A DNA stretch of 52,675 nucleotides from the NCBI GenBank assembly GCA_028865545.1, contig JAGWJY010000021.1, positions 1-52,675 on the forward strand, in the 5' to 3' direction. Under the pieces are notes generated by a model. The model saw only the letters and a program-made list of their open reading frames with translations, had not been told where the DNA came from and ran no database searches. This DNA comes from Alphaproteobacteria bacterium (lineage in GTDB: Bacteria > Pseudomonadota > Alphaproteobacteria > Micropepsales > Micropepsaceae). Below, one piece after another: positions 35,414 to 44,068 of this stretch (the first letter of the stretch is position 1; each line of letters begins with the position of its first letter). The translations under genes were made by a program, and so were the position numbers.

Positions 35414-36357
35414 CCGTTTCTTTTCTTGGCTTTTTTGACGACGTCGCGGGCGCGCGGCCAGCGGTGGTGGATCCACAACCACTGCGACGGACGTTCGCGG
35501 ACGATGGCTTCGATTGTCTCCGTGATTTTGGCCGTCAGCGCCGGCACGTCCTGATCGTAGTCGCCGCTCGGCGCGAATTCGATCGGCGGATGTATCTTCA
35601 CGCGGAAATGCGCGCCGCCGACGCGTTCGGCTGAAGCCGGCAGCAGAATGGAGCCGAGCTTGAGCGCGAGCATCGCGGGCGCCGCCGTGGTCATCGCGCC
35701 GCGTCCGAAGAAGGGCACGGAGATGCCTTCGCCGGTCTTCTGATCGACCAGCAGGAAGATCGCCTTGCCGCGCCGGAGCAGCGTGAAGATTCTTCGTGTA
35801 CCCTGCACGCCCTTGCTGATCTGCTCCTTGGGGCCGAGCTTTGCGCGCTGGCGCGAAATCCAGCGGTCGACATAGGGATTGTTGGGCGGGCGGTAGACGA
35901 GGCCGCCGTCATATCCGAGCAGACTGGCCGCCACCGGCATGGTTTCCCAATTGGCGAAATGGCCGGAGATGAACATCACGCCTTTGGCGCTGGCAACGGC
36001 GGCGTTGCCGTTTTCCACGCCGTCCATTTCGATGCGCGCTCCGGGTCCGCCGAGCGCGAGCTTGTCGAGATGCGGATATTCCGCGACGACGCGTCCGAGA
36101 TTGTCGCAGACTTCGCGCACCGTCTTTTCGATTTCAGGCGCGCTCATGTCGGGATAGGCGGCGCGAAGGTTTGTTCGTGCCGTACGGGCAGGGGGCAGCC
36201 GGTAAAACACATGCCGGCCGATGAAGCTTCCGACCGCGGACGCCGCGTCGATGCCGAGTATCTTGAACAGCCCCATGAAGAGGAAGAACGGAACGGATTC
36301 CGCGCTGTAGCGCAGGCGTTGCGCGAAAGGCAGGGGGCGGATGGGGAGTTCGCTCAT
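35356..36357 (-). CDS. Lipid A (late) acyltransferase, LpxL/HtrB family
   Basis: 333 residues. A membrane-anchored acyltransferase that adds a secondary acyl chain to lipid A. One N-terminal hydrophobic segment, then the HxxxxE/D motif in ISGHFANWE, VYRPPNNPYVDRWI, GISVPFFGRGA and the C-terminal WLWIHHRWPR typical of LpxL/LpxM. It starts 12 bases after lpxK and is the last gene of the lipid A run. The C-terminal tail (KKAKKRNGQDLGG...) extends over the end of the M23 gene on the other strand. Which acyl position it modifies is unknown. Confidence 0.9.
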   Translation of the reverse strand: MSELPIRPLPFAQRLRYSAESVPFFLFMGLFKILGIDAASAVGSFIGRHVFYRLPPARTARTNLRAAYPDMSAPEIEKTVREVCDNLGRVVAEYPHLDKLALGGPGARIEMDGVENGNAAVASAKGVMFISGHFANWETMPVAASLLGYDGGLVYRPPNNPYVDRWISRQRAKLGPKEQISKGVQGTRRIFTLLRRGKAIFLLVDQKTGEGISVPFFGRGAMTTAAPAMLALKLGSILLPASAERVGGAHFRVKIHPPIEFAPSGDYDQDVPALTAKITETIEAIVRERPSQWLWIHHRWPRARDVVKKAKKRNGQDLGGSGVSVEREGSSLT

Positions 36358-36369
36358 TCGGCGTTGGCG

Positions 36370-37341
36370 CTATCGTGGCGCGCTCAGCCTGTCAAGCAGC
36401 AGGTCCAGCGTGTCGGCATTGTCGATGGCCGCACGCACCGGTAGTACCGCGATGCCCTCGCGTTCGACGTCGGGCATGCGGACATAATCCTTTTCGGTTG
36501 TGATGAGCAGGGCATCGGCGGTCCGCGCCCTCGCTTTGAGACGCGCGATTTCCGACAGCTTATAGACGTGATGGTCTGCGAAGCGTTTCGTCGCGACGAT
36601 TTCGGCGCCGAAGGCGCGCAGCGATTTGAAGAATTTCTCCGGCCGTCCGATCCCCGCGAAGCCGACGACCCGCCGGCCTTTCAGATCGGGCACGTCGACA
36701 TGAGTCATGCGCGCCCGCAGGACCGGTCCGGGATATCCGGCCAGCGGCGGATTGCCGTCACCGACGACGACGACGCCGTCGGCGCGCGCCAGTCCCTGGC
36801 CGACAAATTCCCGCAACGGGCCGGCCGGCAATACGAAGCCGTTGCCGAATTGCTGCTGGGCGTCGACGACGATCAACGACAAATCCTTTGCGAGCGTGAA
36901 ATTCTGATGTCCGTCGTCCATGACGATGACGTCGGCGCCGAGTGCATCGGCGAGTTCCGCGCCCTCGCCGCGGTTGCGTGAGACGACGACGGGAGCGGCG
37001 GCGGCCAGCAGCAACGGCTCGTCGCCGACATCGACCGCGCGATGCTCGGGCATCACCATGAGCGGACCGTGCAGCTTGCCGCCATAGCCGCGCGACAGAA
37101 AGAAGGGGCGGCGGCCTCGTGCGATCAGCGCGCGCGCGATGGCGATTGCGACGGGCGTCTTGCCGGTGCCGCCGACCGTCAGATTGCCGACGCACACCAC
37201 GGCGGCCTTGGGACGATAGGGCGCCGTATTGTTGGCTTTCCAGGCGACGCTGGCGCTGTAGAGCCATCCGAGCGGCGCCAGAGCCGCAACCGCAAGGCGC
37301 GACCAGCCGTCCTGTCGGTCCCAGAACTCAGGCGCGCGCAT
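36370..37341 (-). CDS. lpxK: Tetraacyldisaccharide 4'-kinase
   Basis: 323 residues. Phosphorylates the 4' position of the tetraacyldisaccharide to give lipid IVA. Motifs: APEFWDRQDG at the N-terminus, the P-loop GNLTVGGTGKTPVAI, FFLSRGYGGKLHGP, VGDEPLLLAAAAPV and VMDDGHQNFTLAKDLSLIVVD. ATG 37341 lies inside the 3' end of waaA (14-base overlap). Membrane-associated by its N-terminal helix. Confidence 0.95.
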   Translation of the reverse strand: MRAPEFWDRQDGWSRLAVAALAPLGWLYSASVAWKANNTAPYRPKAAVVCVGNLTVGGTGKTPVAIAIARALIARGRRPFFLSRGYGGKLHGPLMVMPEHRAVDVGDEPLLLAAAAPVVVSRNRGEGAELADALGADVIVMDDGHQNFTLAKDLSLIVVDAQQQFGNGFVLPAGPLREFVGQGLARADGVVVVGDGNPPLAGYPGPVLRARMTHVDVPDLKGRRVVGFAGIGRPEKFFKSLRAFGAEIVATKRFADHHVYKLSEIARLKARARTADALLITTEKDYVRMPDVEREGIAVLPVRAAIDNADTLDLLLDRLSAPR

Positions 37342-38605
37342 CGGCCAGCAGTTTCTCCACGATATCGATGGTCTTCTCGACCGCTCCGCCCAAGTTCCTC
37401 GCACCGGATGCGGCCGCCTTGCCCAACGCAATCGCGTCCGCTGGCGTCTTCAAAAGGCCTTCGGCCGTGGCCGTTATTTCGGCTGCGGTGTTCACGCGAC
37501 CGGCGCCTTGGGCGCTGAAGATCGCTTCATAGGCGCTCGTGAAATTGAAGGTGTGCGGGCCAGCGAGCACGGCACAATCCAGCTTGGCGGGTTCCAACGG
37601 GTTCTGGCCACCATGCCGGATCAGGCTGCCTCCGACAAACGCAAAGTGGACCAGGCGGTAAAATAGACCGAGTTCGCCCATCGTGTCGGCGATGTAAACG
37701 GCCGTATCCGCGCCGGGGTTCTTGCCCGACGAGCGCAGACAGCAATTGCGCGAGCCGCACAGGATCGCGATGTCCGGGCCGCGCGACGGATGGCGCGGCA
37801 CGATGATGGTCAGCAGATCGGGGAAGGTACGCCGCAGCGCATCGTGCGCCGGCAGGATTGTTTCCTCTTCGCCGGCATGCGTCTGCGCCGCCAGCAGCAG
37901 AGGGCGCGTGCTGACCGCTTCGCGCAACGCGGCCAGCTTGTCCGGGTCGACCGGCAGCGCTGGCGCATCCGCTTTCAAGCTGCCTAGGACGCGTACGTCG
38001 CGCGCACCCAGCGCCCGAAAGCGGCCGGCAATCTCCTCGTCCTGGGCCAGGCAGGCTTCGAAGGCCGACAACAATACGCTCGCCGTCGCGGGCGCCATGC
38101 GCCAGCTTTTGAAGGAGCGCTGCGACATCCGCGCGTTGATCAGCGCCAGGCGGATGCCGCGTTCCTTTGCGCCGAGAACCAGATTCGGCCAGATGTCGGA
38201 ATCGACGAACAGGCCGACCTGCGGCTTCCAGTGATCAAGGAAACGCGCCGTCGCCGCCGGTGTGTCGACGGGAACGAATTGGTGGATGGCGCGTGCGGGC
38301 AGCCGCTCGCTCATGATCTTGGCGGAGGTCACAGTGCCGCTTGTTACGAGTACGTTGCAGCAGTCACGCGCCAGCATGGCGTCGATCAAGGGTAGGGCGG
38401 CGACACATTCCCCGACGCTGGCACCGTGTACCCAGACGAGCGGGCCGTCCGGCCTCGGCCGCGAGGCGATGCCCAGGCGTTCGTCCGTGCGTTCGCTGTG
38501 TTCTTTGCCGCGGAGGATGCGGCGTCGCAATAAAAGCGGCGCCATTGGCGCCAATGCCGATGTGGCCAGGCGATACGCGGCAAGTCCGAACGGCGCATGG
38601 GTCAT
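37328..38605 (-). CDS. waaA: 3-deoxy-D-manno-octulosonic acid (Kdo) transferase
   Basis: 425 residues, GT30 family. It transfers Kdo from CMP-Kdo to lipid IVA. Motifs: N-terminal membrane anchor, PLVWVHGASVGECVAALPLI with the catalytic-base Glu, VDSDIWPNLV, LINARMSQRSFKSW, and the CMP-site blocks PRHPSRGP and FAFVGGSLIRHGGQNPLEPAKLDC. It begins 2 bases after the msbA-like stop and overlaps lpxK by 14 bases. Whether it adds one or two Kdo residues cannot be read. Confidence 0.95.
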   Translation of the reverse strand: MTHAPFGLAAYRLATSALAPMAPLLLRRRILRGKEHSERTDERLGIASRPRPDGPLVWVHGASVGECVAALPLIDAMLARDCCNVLVTSGTVTSAKIMSERLPARAIHQFVPVDTPAATARFLDHWKPQVGLFVDSDIWPNLVLGAKERGIRLALINARMSQRSFKSWRMAPATASVLLSAFEACLAQDEEIAGRFRALGARDVRVLGSLKADAPALPVDPDKLAALREAVSTRPLLLAAQTHAGEEETILPAHDALRRTFPDLLTIIVPRHPSRGPDIAILCGSRNCCLRSSGKNPGADTAVYIADTMGELGLFYRLVHFAFVGGSLIRHGGQNPLEPAKLDCAVLAGPHTFNFTSAYEAIFSAQGAGRVNTAAEITATAEGLLKTPADAIALGKAAASGARNLGGAVEKTIDIVEKLLADARA

Positions 38606-38607
38606 GC

Positions 38608-40446
38608 TTATACCCGCTCCGCGGCGGCACGTACCTTCGCGCCGTCATCGTCCAGGTCATGCTGCTGATAGAGCCGCGCGTAGAGACCGCCCATCGCCAT
38701 CAGCTTGGCATGCGTGCCGGACTCGACGACGCGTCCGCGGTCCAGCACATGAATGCAGTCGGCGTCGACAACCGTGCTCAAGCGGTGTGCGATGACGATC
38801 GTCGTGCGGTCTTTCATCAACCGCGTCAGGGCCTCTTGCACGTGCCGCTCGCTTTCCGTGTCGAGGGCGGAGGTCGCCTCGTCCAGCAGCAGTATCGGGG
38901 CATCGCGCAGCATGGCGCGCGCAATGGCGATGCGCTGGCGTTGTCCGCCGGAGAGCTTCAGACCGCCTTCGCCGACATGGCTGTCGTAACCTCTGGGCAG
39001 CTGCATTATGAAGTCGTGCGCCGCGGCGTCCTGCGCGGCGCGCTCGATTTCTGGCCGCGTGGCGCCGGCTCTGCCCAGCGCGATGTTGTCGGCGACGCTT
39101 TCGTCGAACAGGATCGGTTCCTGCGTCACCAAAGCGATATTCCGGCGAAGAGACTTCAGCGTCACCGACCGGATGTCATGCCCGTCGATTTCAATCCCCC
39201 CGGAATCGATGTCGTAGAAGCGAAGCAGCAGGTTGAAGATCGTTGTCTTCCCCGCACCCGAAGGGCCGACCAGCGCTACTTTTTTGCCGGGAGCGATGTC
39301 TATGGTGACGCGACTGATCGCGGCGGCGCTCGCATCGGCTTGATAGGAGAAGGAAACCTCTTTCAGCCGGACGGCGCCGCCCTTCGGGGCCGGCATGACG
39401 ACCAGCGGTTCGGCGTCTGGCGCGTCGACGATCTCCGGCTTGGCATCGATCATGGCGAAGACGCGGGTTGCCGCCGCGCTTCCCGTGGAAACGATCGGCA
39501 GAAGCTGGCTCAGATTTCGCACCGGCTGCAGGGCCAGCAGCATGGCTGTAATGAACGTTCCGAACAATTTCCCGTCGAGCGCGCCGTGTGCGGATTGATA
39601 CGAGGCGTAGAGCACGGTGGCGGAGACGACGATGCCCGCGAAGATGTCGGTCACCGGCACCGCCGCCGCGCGTGTTCGCGCCAGCTTGACCAGTTGCTTC
39701 AGGCGCGTCGCCAGTCTTTCGTCGGCGTGTTTTGAGGAATGCGCCTCCAACCCGTAGGCCTTGATGACGCGGCGACCGTCCAGCGCTTCGGAGATCACCG
39801 TCGACAGCGAGCCGGTTTCTTCCATGCTGTGCGTGGTGGTGCGGCGAATGGAATTGCCGATGCGTTCCATGGCCCATGCCACGCCGGGCACGGCAATGGC
39901 GATGAAGGCGGTGAGTTTCCAGTCGGCGTAGATCATCAGCCCCACCAGGGCGATGAGTGTCACCATTTCGAGCGCCACGCCGGAAATCCCCTTGGTAATC
40001 GCGTCGCGCATCAAGGTGGCGTCATAGAGGAAATTGGAAACGAAGGATCCGGAATGGACGGCGTTGAGCGCCGCCAGGTCGCGGCAGACGAGAGAATGAA
40101 ACATGTCGCGCTGGGCCGCCGTCACGACGCGTTCGCCGACCGTGTCGATCCGCGATTGCTGGAGATAGGATGCCAACGCGCGTAGCCACAAAATGGCCAG
40201 TGCCTCCAGAGGCAGAACCCAGAACGGATCGCTGTGGCTGGCGGGCACGGACGACAGATTTGACTGGCCCAGCAGGTTGAAGGCGCGGCCGACCAGGGGA
40301 GCGAGGGCGGCGGTGGTCGACGCCGTTACGATCATAAAGAAAACAGCGACCGCCAAGGTCGCTTTCTGGTCGCGCAGATAGCCGCGCACGATCCTTCGGG
40401 CGATGGCGAAATTGCCGATTCTGGCGTCAGGAACGGCTGCTGTCAT
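38608..40446 (-). CDS. Lipid A/phospholipid flippase-type ABC transporter (MsbA-like)
   Basis: 612 residues: six-helix transmembrane domain (about 30–330) fused to an ATPase. Walker A VGPSGAGKTT, Q-loop VTQEP, signature LSGGQRQRIA, Walker B ILLLDEATSALD and H-loop VIAHRLS are all present. Its place between cysQ/DUF4170 and waaA–lpxK makes lipid A flipping across the inner membrane the likely job, but the family also includes other lipid exporters. Start chosen at ATG 40446; the longer frame to 40587 is Arg/Pro-rich and overlaps DUF4170. Confidence 0.93.
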   Translation of the reverse strand: MTAAVPDARIGNFAIARRIVRGYLRDQKATLAVAVFFMIVTASTTAALAPLVGRAFNLLGQSNLSSVPASHSDPFWVLPLEALAILWLRALASYLQQSRIDTVGERVVTAAQRDMFHSLVCRDLAALNAVHSGSFVSNFLYDATLMRDAITKGISGVALEMVTLIALVGLMIYADWKLTAFIAIAVPGVAWAMERIGNSIRRTTTHSMEETGSLSTVISEALDGRRVIKAYGLEAHSSKHADERLATRLKQLVKLARTRAAAVPVTDIFAGIVVSATVLYASYQSAHGALDGKLFGTFITAMLLALQPVRNLSQLLPIVSTGSAAATRVFAMIDAKPEIVDAPDAEPLVVMPAPKGGAVRLKEVSFSYQADASAAAISRVTIDIAPGKKVALVGPSGAGKTTIFNLLLRFYDIDSGGIEIDGHDIRSVTLKSLRRNIALVTQEPILFDESVADNIALGRAGATRPEIERAAQDAAAHDFIMQLPRGYDSHVGEGGLKLSGGQRQRIAIARAMLRDAPILLLDEATSALDTESERHVQEALTRLMKDRTTIVIAHRLSTVVDADCIHVLDRGRVVESGTHAKLMAMGGLYARLYQQHDLDDDGAKVRAAAERV

Positions 40447-40493
40447 GGCGCCGGGGTTTAGCACGCGGCTGGACGCCGGGCGAGGGCGCCGGT

Positions 40494-40727
40494 TCACTCG
40501 CCTTCCGGGTCCATCAGGCGGTGGAGATGGACCACGAAATAGCGCATGTGCGCATTGTCCACGCTCGCATGCGCCTTGGCGCGCCACGCATCATGTGCGG
40601 CTTTGTAATTTGGATAAACCCCGACCAGGTCCAGTTTGGACAGATCCTTGAATTCGATTCGGTCCGTCGAGGTCAGTTCTCCGCCGAACACGAAGTGGAG
40701 AAGTTGTTTGGGGATGAGTTCGCTCAT
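40494..40727 (-). CDS. DUF4170 family protein
   Basis: 77 residues. LLHFVFGGELTSTDRIEFKDLSKLDLVGVYPNYKAAHDAWRAKAHASVDNAHMRYFVVHLHRLMDPE is recognisably the DUF4170 type, a small alphaproteobacterial protein found between cysQ and the lipid A export genes. Function unknown. It lies 15 bases after cysQ and 47 before msbA in the same direction. Confidence 0.87.
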   Translation of the reverse strand: MSELIPKQLLHFVFGGELTSTDRIEFKDLSKLDLVGVYPNYKAAHDAWRAKAHASVDNAHMRYFVVHLHRLMDPEGE

Positions 40728-40742
40728 GAATCGTCTTCCGGC

Positions 40743-41531
40743 TTACGTTTTTCCAGTTCGGCTGGCACGGGACAGAAGCACCGCATGCAGGGCGGGGCCG
40801 GCAGCCACGACCGCAGGCTGCACGGGGGCCGTCTGGTTGTAGCGCAGAGGTTTTCCGTCGAGTGATGAAATCATGCCGCCGGCCTCCGTCACGATCAAGT
40901 CGGCGGCAGCAAGATCCCAGTCATGGGTGGCGGACAAGGTGATGGCCGCATCGAAGGCGCCGCAGGCGACCAGCGCAATGCGATAGGCGATGGAGTTCGG
41001 CGTCTCGACCGTCATCGGCGGCCAGGGCTGTCCGCCCCAGCATGTGCTCTGCAGCGTCGCTTTGCTGGCGAGCATGCGACAGCCGTCCAACGTGTCGCGG
41101 TTGTTCACATGTGCCGGCGTGCCGTTCAGCCGCGTACCCGATCCCTTGGCGGCGACGAAGCATTCCTCCGTAAGTGGATTATAGACGGCGGCGGCGATCG
41201 GCAGTCCGTCCTCGACCACGGCGGCACAGATGGTGAAATGCGGTTTGCCTTTGACGAAGGCGAGGGTGCCGTCGATCGGGTCGACGACGAAGACGCGCTT
41301 AGCGGCAAGCCGCGCCGGATCGTCTTCGGTCTCTTCCGACAGCCAGCCGTAATCCGGTCGGGCGCCGCACAATCTTTCGTTCAGCAAGCGGTCGATGGCG
41401 AGGTCGGCTTCCGTCACGGGACTGCCGTCCGTCTTGCTCCAGCGCTTGGCCGACCCGGCCGCGAATTTTCGGGCAATGACACCCGCCTCGCGCACCGCGC
41501 CTTCGAGCAATGCGGCGTCACGCTCCGGCAA
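40743..41531 (-). CDS. cysQ: 3'(2'),5'-bisphosphate nucleotidase/inositol monophosphatase family (CysQ-like)
   Basis: 262 residues. Metal-binding motifs of the IMPase superfamily: WLSEETEDD, VFVVDPIDGTLAFVKGKPHF and HDWDLAAADLIVTEAGG. CysQ members clear adenosine 3',5'-bisphosphate from sulfate assimilation, while other members hydrolyse inositol phosphates; the neighbourhood (DUF4170, msbA) is the usual alphaproteobacterial cysQ one. It begins with TTG at 41531, with GAGGGA 7 bases upstream located inside the end of pmbA (14-base overlap). Confidence 0.88.
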   Translation of the reverse strand: MPERDAALLEGAVREAGVIARKFAAGSAKRWSKTDGSPVTEADLAIDRLLNERLCGARPDYGWLSEETEDDPARLAAKRVFVVDPIDGTLAFVKGKPHFTICAAVVEDGLPIAAAVYNPLTEECFVAAKGSGTRLNGTPAHVNNRDTLDGCRMLASKATLQSTCWGGQPWPPMTVETPNSIAYRIALVACGAFDAAITLSATHDWDLAAADLIVTEAGGMISSLDGKPLRYNQTAPVQPAVVAAGPALHAVLLSRASRTGKT

Positions 41532-42861
41532 CGGTCATTCCCTCGATGCGGCAGGTGGGGGCGTTGGTGCCATAGCGGAAGACGAGATCGCTGGCCGGCG
41601 TCAGGGCGCGATACATGTCCTTGAGATTCCCCGCGATGGTGACCTCCGAAACCGGATAGGCGATCTTGCCGTTCTCGATCCAGAAACCCGAAGCGCCGCG
41701 GCTGTAGTCGCCGGTGACACCATTGACGCCCATGCCCATCAATTCAGTGACATAGAAGCCGTCCTTGATGTCGGACATTAATTCTTCAGGCGTCAGTGCG
41801 CCTGGCTGCATGTAGAAATTCGTGGCGGAGGGCGACGGCGGGCCGCCGGTGCCGCGCGCCGCGTGGCCGGTCGTCTGCAGGCCGAGCTGCTTGGCACTGG
41901 CGCAATCGAGCAGCCAGGTTTTCAGCACGCCGTTTTCGACGATCGCCGAGCGGGCATTGGCCACGCCTTCGCCGTCGAACGGCTTGGAGCGCAGCCCGCG
42001 CAGCCGGTGCGGATCGTCGATGACCGTTATGGACGAGGCGAAGATCTGCTTGCCGAGCTGGTCCTTGAGGAAGCTGACGCCGCGCGCGATCGAAGCGCCG
42101 GAGATCGCGCCGGAGAGATGTCCCAGAAGCCCGGCCGACTCGCGCGGGTCGAAGATCACCGGAACCGATTGCGATTTCGCTTTCCGCGGTCCTAGGCGGG
42201 CGATGGTGCGTTCGCCGGCGCGCCGGCCGATCGCTTCCGGCGATTCCATGTCCGCTGCGTGGCGCGCGCTGACGCTTTCGTAGTCGCGTTCCATGCCGGT
42301 GCCTTCGCCGGCCAGCACGGCGACGCCGATGGAATGATGCGTGCCGGCATAACGCCCGACGAAACCTTCGCTGGTGGCCAGCGCAATCGCCGTGCGCCCG
42401 AAGCTGGCGCCGCCGCCTTCGGAATTGGTGATGCCTTTGACCGCCATCGCCGCGCCTTCCACGGCGCGGGCGCGTTCGACCAGCGTGTCGGCCGACGGCT
42501 CGGCGCGATCTTCGGTGTCCAGTTCGGGAAAGGATTTCGCCAATCGATCGCGCGGCGCGAGACAGGCGAATTTGTCTTCCGGCGCCAGCTTGGCCATGGC
42601 GACGGCGCGCTCGGGGAGGCCGGCCAGCGCGTCCTTGGAGAAATCGGTCGACGAGACGAAGGCGATGCGCTGTCCGACGAAGACCCGCAGGCCCAGATCG
42701 CTGGATTCGGAGCGTTCCACGTCCTCCAGCTTGCCCAGCCGGTAGGAGACGCTGGCCGAGACGTTTTCGACGAACAGGGCGTCGGCGGCATCGGCGCCGG
42801 CCGCTTTGGCGGCGCGGATGAGGTCCTGGAGCAGGTCCTGGGGAGCGGGTTTTGTTGCCAT
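41518..42861 (-). CDS. pmbA: Metalloprotease-like protein PmbA/TldE
   Basis: 447 residues. TldE subunit of the TldD/TldE heterodimeric protease that matures modified peptides such as microcin B17 and degrades CcdA. Signatures: RSESSDLGLRVFVGQRIAFVSSTD, the central GFVGRYAGTHHSIGVAVLAGEG, and the C-terminal VTELMGMGVNGVTGDYSRGASGFWIENGKIAYPVSEVTIAGNL. TldE lacks the HExxxH zinc motif found in TldD, which is consistent here. No tldD is in the window. It opens the lipid A run and its ATG is at 42861. Confidence 0.93.
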   Translation of the reverse strand: MATKPAPQDLLQDLIRAAKAAGADAADALFVENVSASVSYRLGKLEDVERSESSDLGLRVFVGQRIAFVSSTDFSKDALAGLPERAVAMAKLAPEDKFACLAPRDRLAKSFPELDTEDRAEPSADTLVERARAVEGAAMAVKGITNSEGGGASFGRTAIALATSEGFVGRYAGTHHSIGVAVLAGEGTGMERDYESVSARHAADMESPEAIGRRAGERTIARLGPRKAKSQSVPVIFDPRESAGLLGHLSGAISGASIARGVSFLKDQLGKQIFASSITVIDDPHRLRGLRSKPFDGEGVANARSAIVENGVLKTWLLDCASAKQLGLQTTGHAARGTGGPPSPSATNFYMQPGALTPEELMSDIKDGFYVTELMGMGVNGVTGDYSRGASGFWIENGKIAYPVSEVTIAGNLKDMYRALTPASDLVFRYGTNAPTCRIEGMTVAGA

Positions 42862-42925
42862 GCAGCAGTATTTGGCCTGCCGCCCGGCCGAAGGCAAGCA
42901 GCACCTTTGCCGATTTGACCGGCGT

Positions 42926-43948
42926 CTAAGGGGCGGTGGTGGCCGGAGCGCTGCTGCCCGCATCGGCCGGCGTGAGATAGATCGTCTGGTAGTGGTAGTC
43001 GATATAAACATGCAGGTGCCGCAGCTCAGCCATGCCCAGCACCAGATCGGGTTGCTGCTGGCCGGCCGGCGCCAGCAGCGGGCCTCGCCAGCCGTGTCGC
43101 ATATGCTGAATCGTTTGTTCGGCACGGTTAGGCATCAACACGATTTTTGGATTGCTGATGGCCAGACCCTCCGCGCTCAGCGTCTTGAAGACGTGCGAGT
43201 ACAGCACGGTGCCGTCGCCCAGCTTTCCCTCCACCTTGTTGCCGGGGGAGTCGTTGTCCACGTCGTACAGCGTCTTGGCCGTGCGCATGTTGATCGTCGA
43301 CATCGGCACGCCGGTGTTGAGGATCGTCTCGAGATCATGGCCGTCCAGATTCATGCTGAAGGCGATTTTGTCGTTGTCCATCACCAGCATCGGTAGTTTC
43401 GCCAGCCGCTCGGATTTCCAATAGACGACATTGCCCTCGCAATGGTCGCGCGAGATTAGGTTGAGCTTGTTGGCGCCGAAATCGAGATCGACGTCATAGG
43501 CCCGCAGGAAGTCCGCCCCCAGCGCGCCGCTCGGCACCAGTCCTCCGGCCTCGGCCATTGCCGCCTTGTTGCGGTGGCTGTCGGTCACCAGCAACTCGAC
43601 GGATTCGGCCTTTAACCGGCCGATGCCGAACGTTGGAACCGTAGCCAATGTGTCCGATACCTCGCCGGACAAGCCGACGAACTTGACCCGGCTGTGTTCG
43701 CGCGGAACGTTCAGCTGATCGACCAGGGCGGCGTCGATCGACGTCATCGGCACCGCCGTTGCGAGGACGAAATACACCTCTCGGCCGGCGACGTTCACGG
43801 GCACCATCACCCGTCCGTTCTTCAGCGGCACCATGTCGACGCTGGCCATGACCTTCAGCGGGGGACATGTGTCGGCGGCCGGTGCGGACCCGGCACACAG
43901 CGCCGAAATCGCGAGCACAGACAAAACGAGTCTGGACTTTGTCAGCAT
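42926..43948 (-). CDS. Retropepsin-fold protein with both catalytic aspartates replaced
   Basis: 340 residues, signal peptide (1–25). Two domains of the single-lobe retropepsin/aspartyl protease type are visible: lobe 1 around VYFVLATAVPMTSID (60–72) and lobe 2 around LETILNTGVPMSTIN (206–220), each followed by later GLSGE and GADFL/LGMAEL turns. The catalytic D-T/S-G should appear at these sites but reads A-T-A (63–65) and N-T-G (211–213). The protein is thus probably not an active aspartyl protease by this mechanism. It is periplasmic, minus strand, 64 bases upstream of pmbA. Confidence 0.75.
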   Translation of the reverse strand: MLTKSRLVLSVLAISALCAGSAPAADTCPPLKVMASVDMVPLKNGRVMVPVNVAGREVYFVLATAVPMTSIDAALVDQLNVPREHSRVKFVGLSGEVSDTLATVPTFGIGRLKAESVELLVTDSHRNKAAMAEAGGLVPSGALGADFLRAYDVDLDFGANKLNLISRDHCEGNVVYWKSERLAKLPMLVMDNDKIAFSMNLDGHDLETILNTGVPMSTINMRTAKTLYDVDNDSPGNKVEGKLGDGTVLYSHVFKTLSAEGLAISNPKIVLMPNRAEQTIQHMRHGWRGPLLAPAGQQQPDLVLGMAELRHLHVYIDYHYQTIYLTPADAGSSAPATTAP

Positions 43949-44068
43949 GGAATCCCCCCGGAGCTTGCGTCGTGTCGCGCGCCGAACTTGCCGAAGGCTA
44001 CCATAAAGCGATTGGTCGCGCTACCACGCGGCCCTGCGCCGCAATCTCGCAGAGGCGCAAATCCGGGT

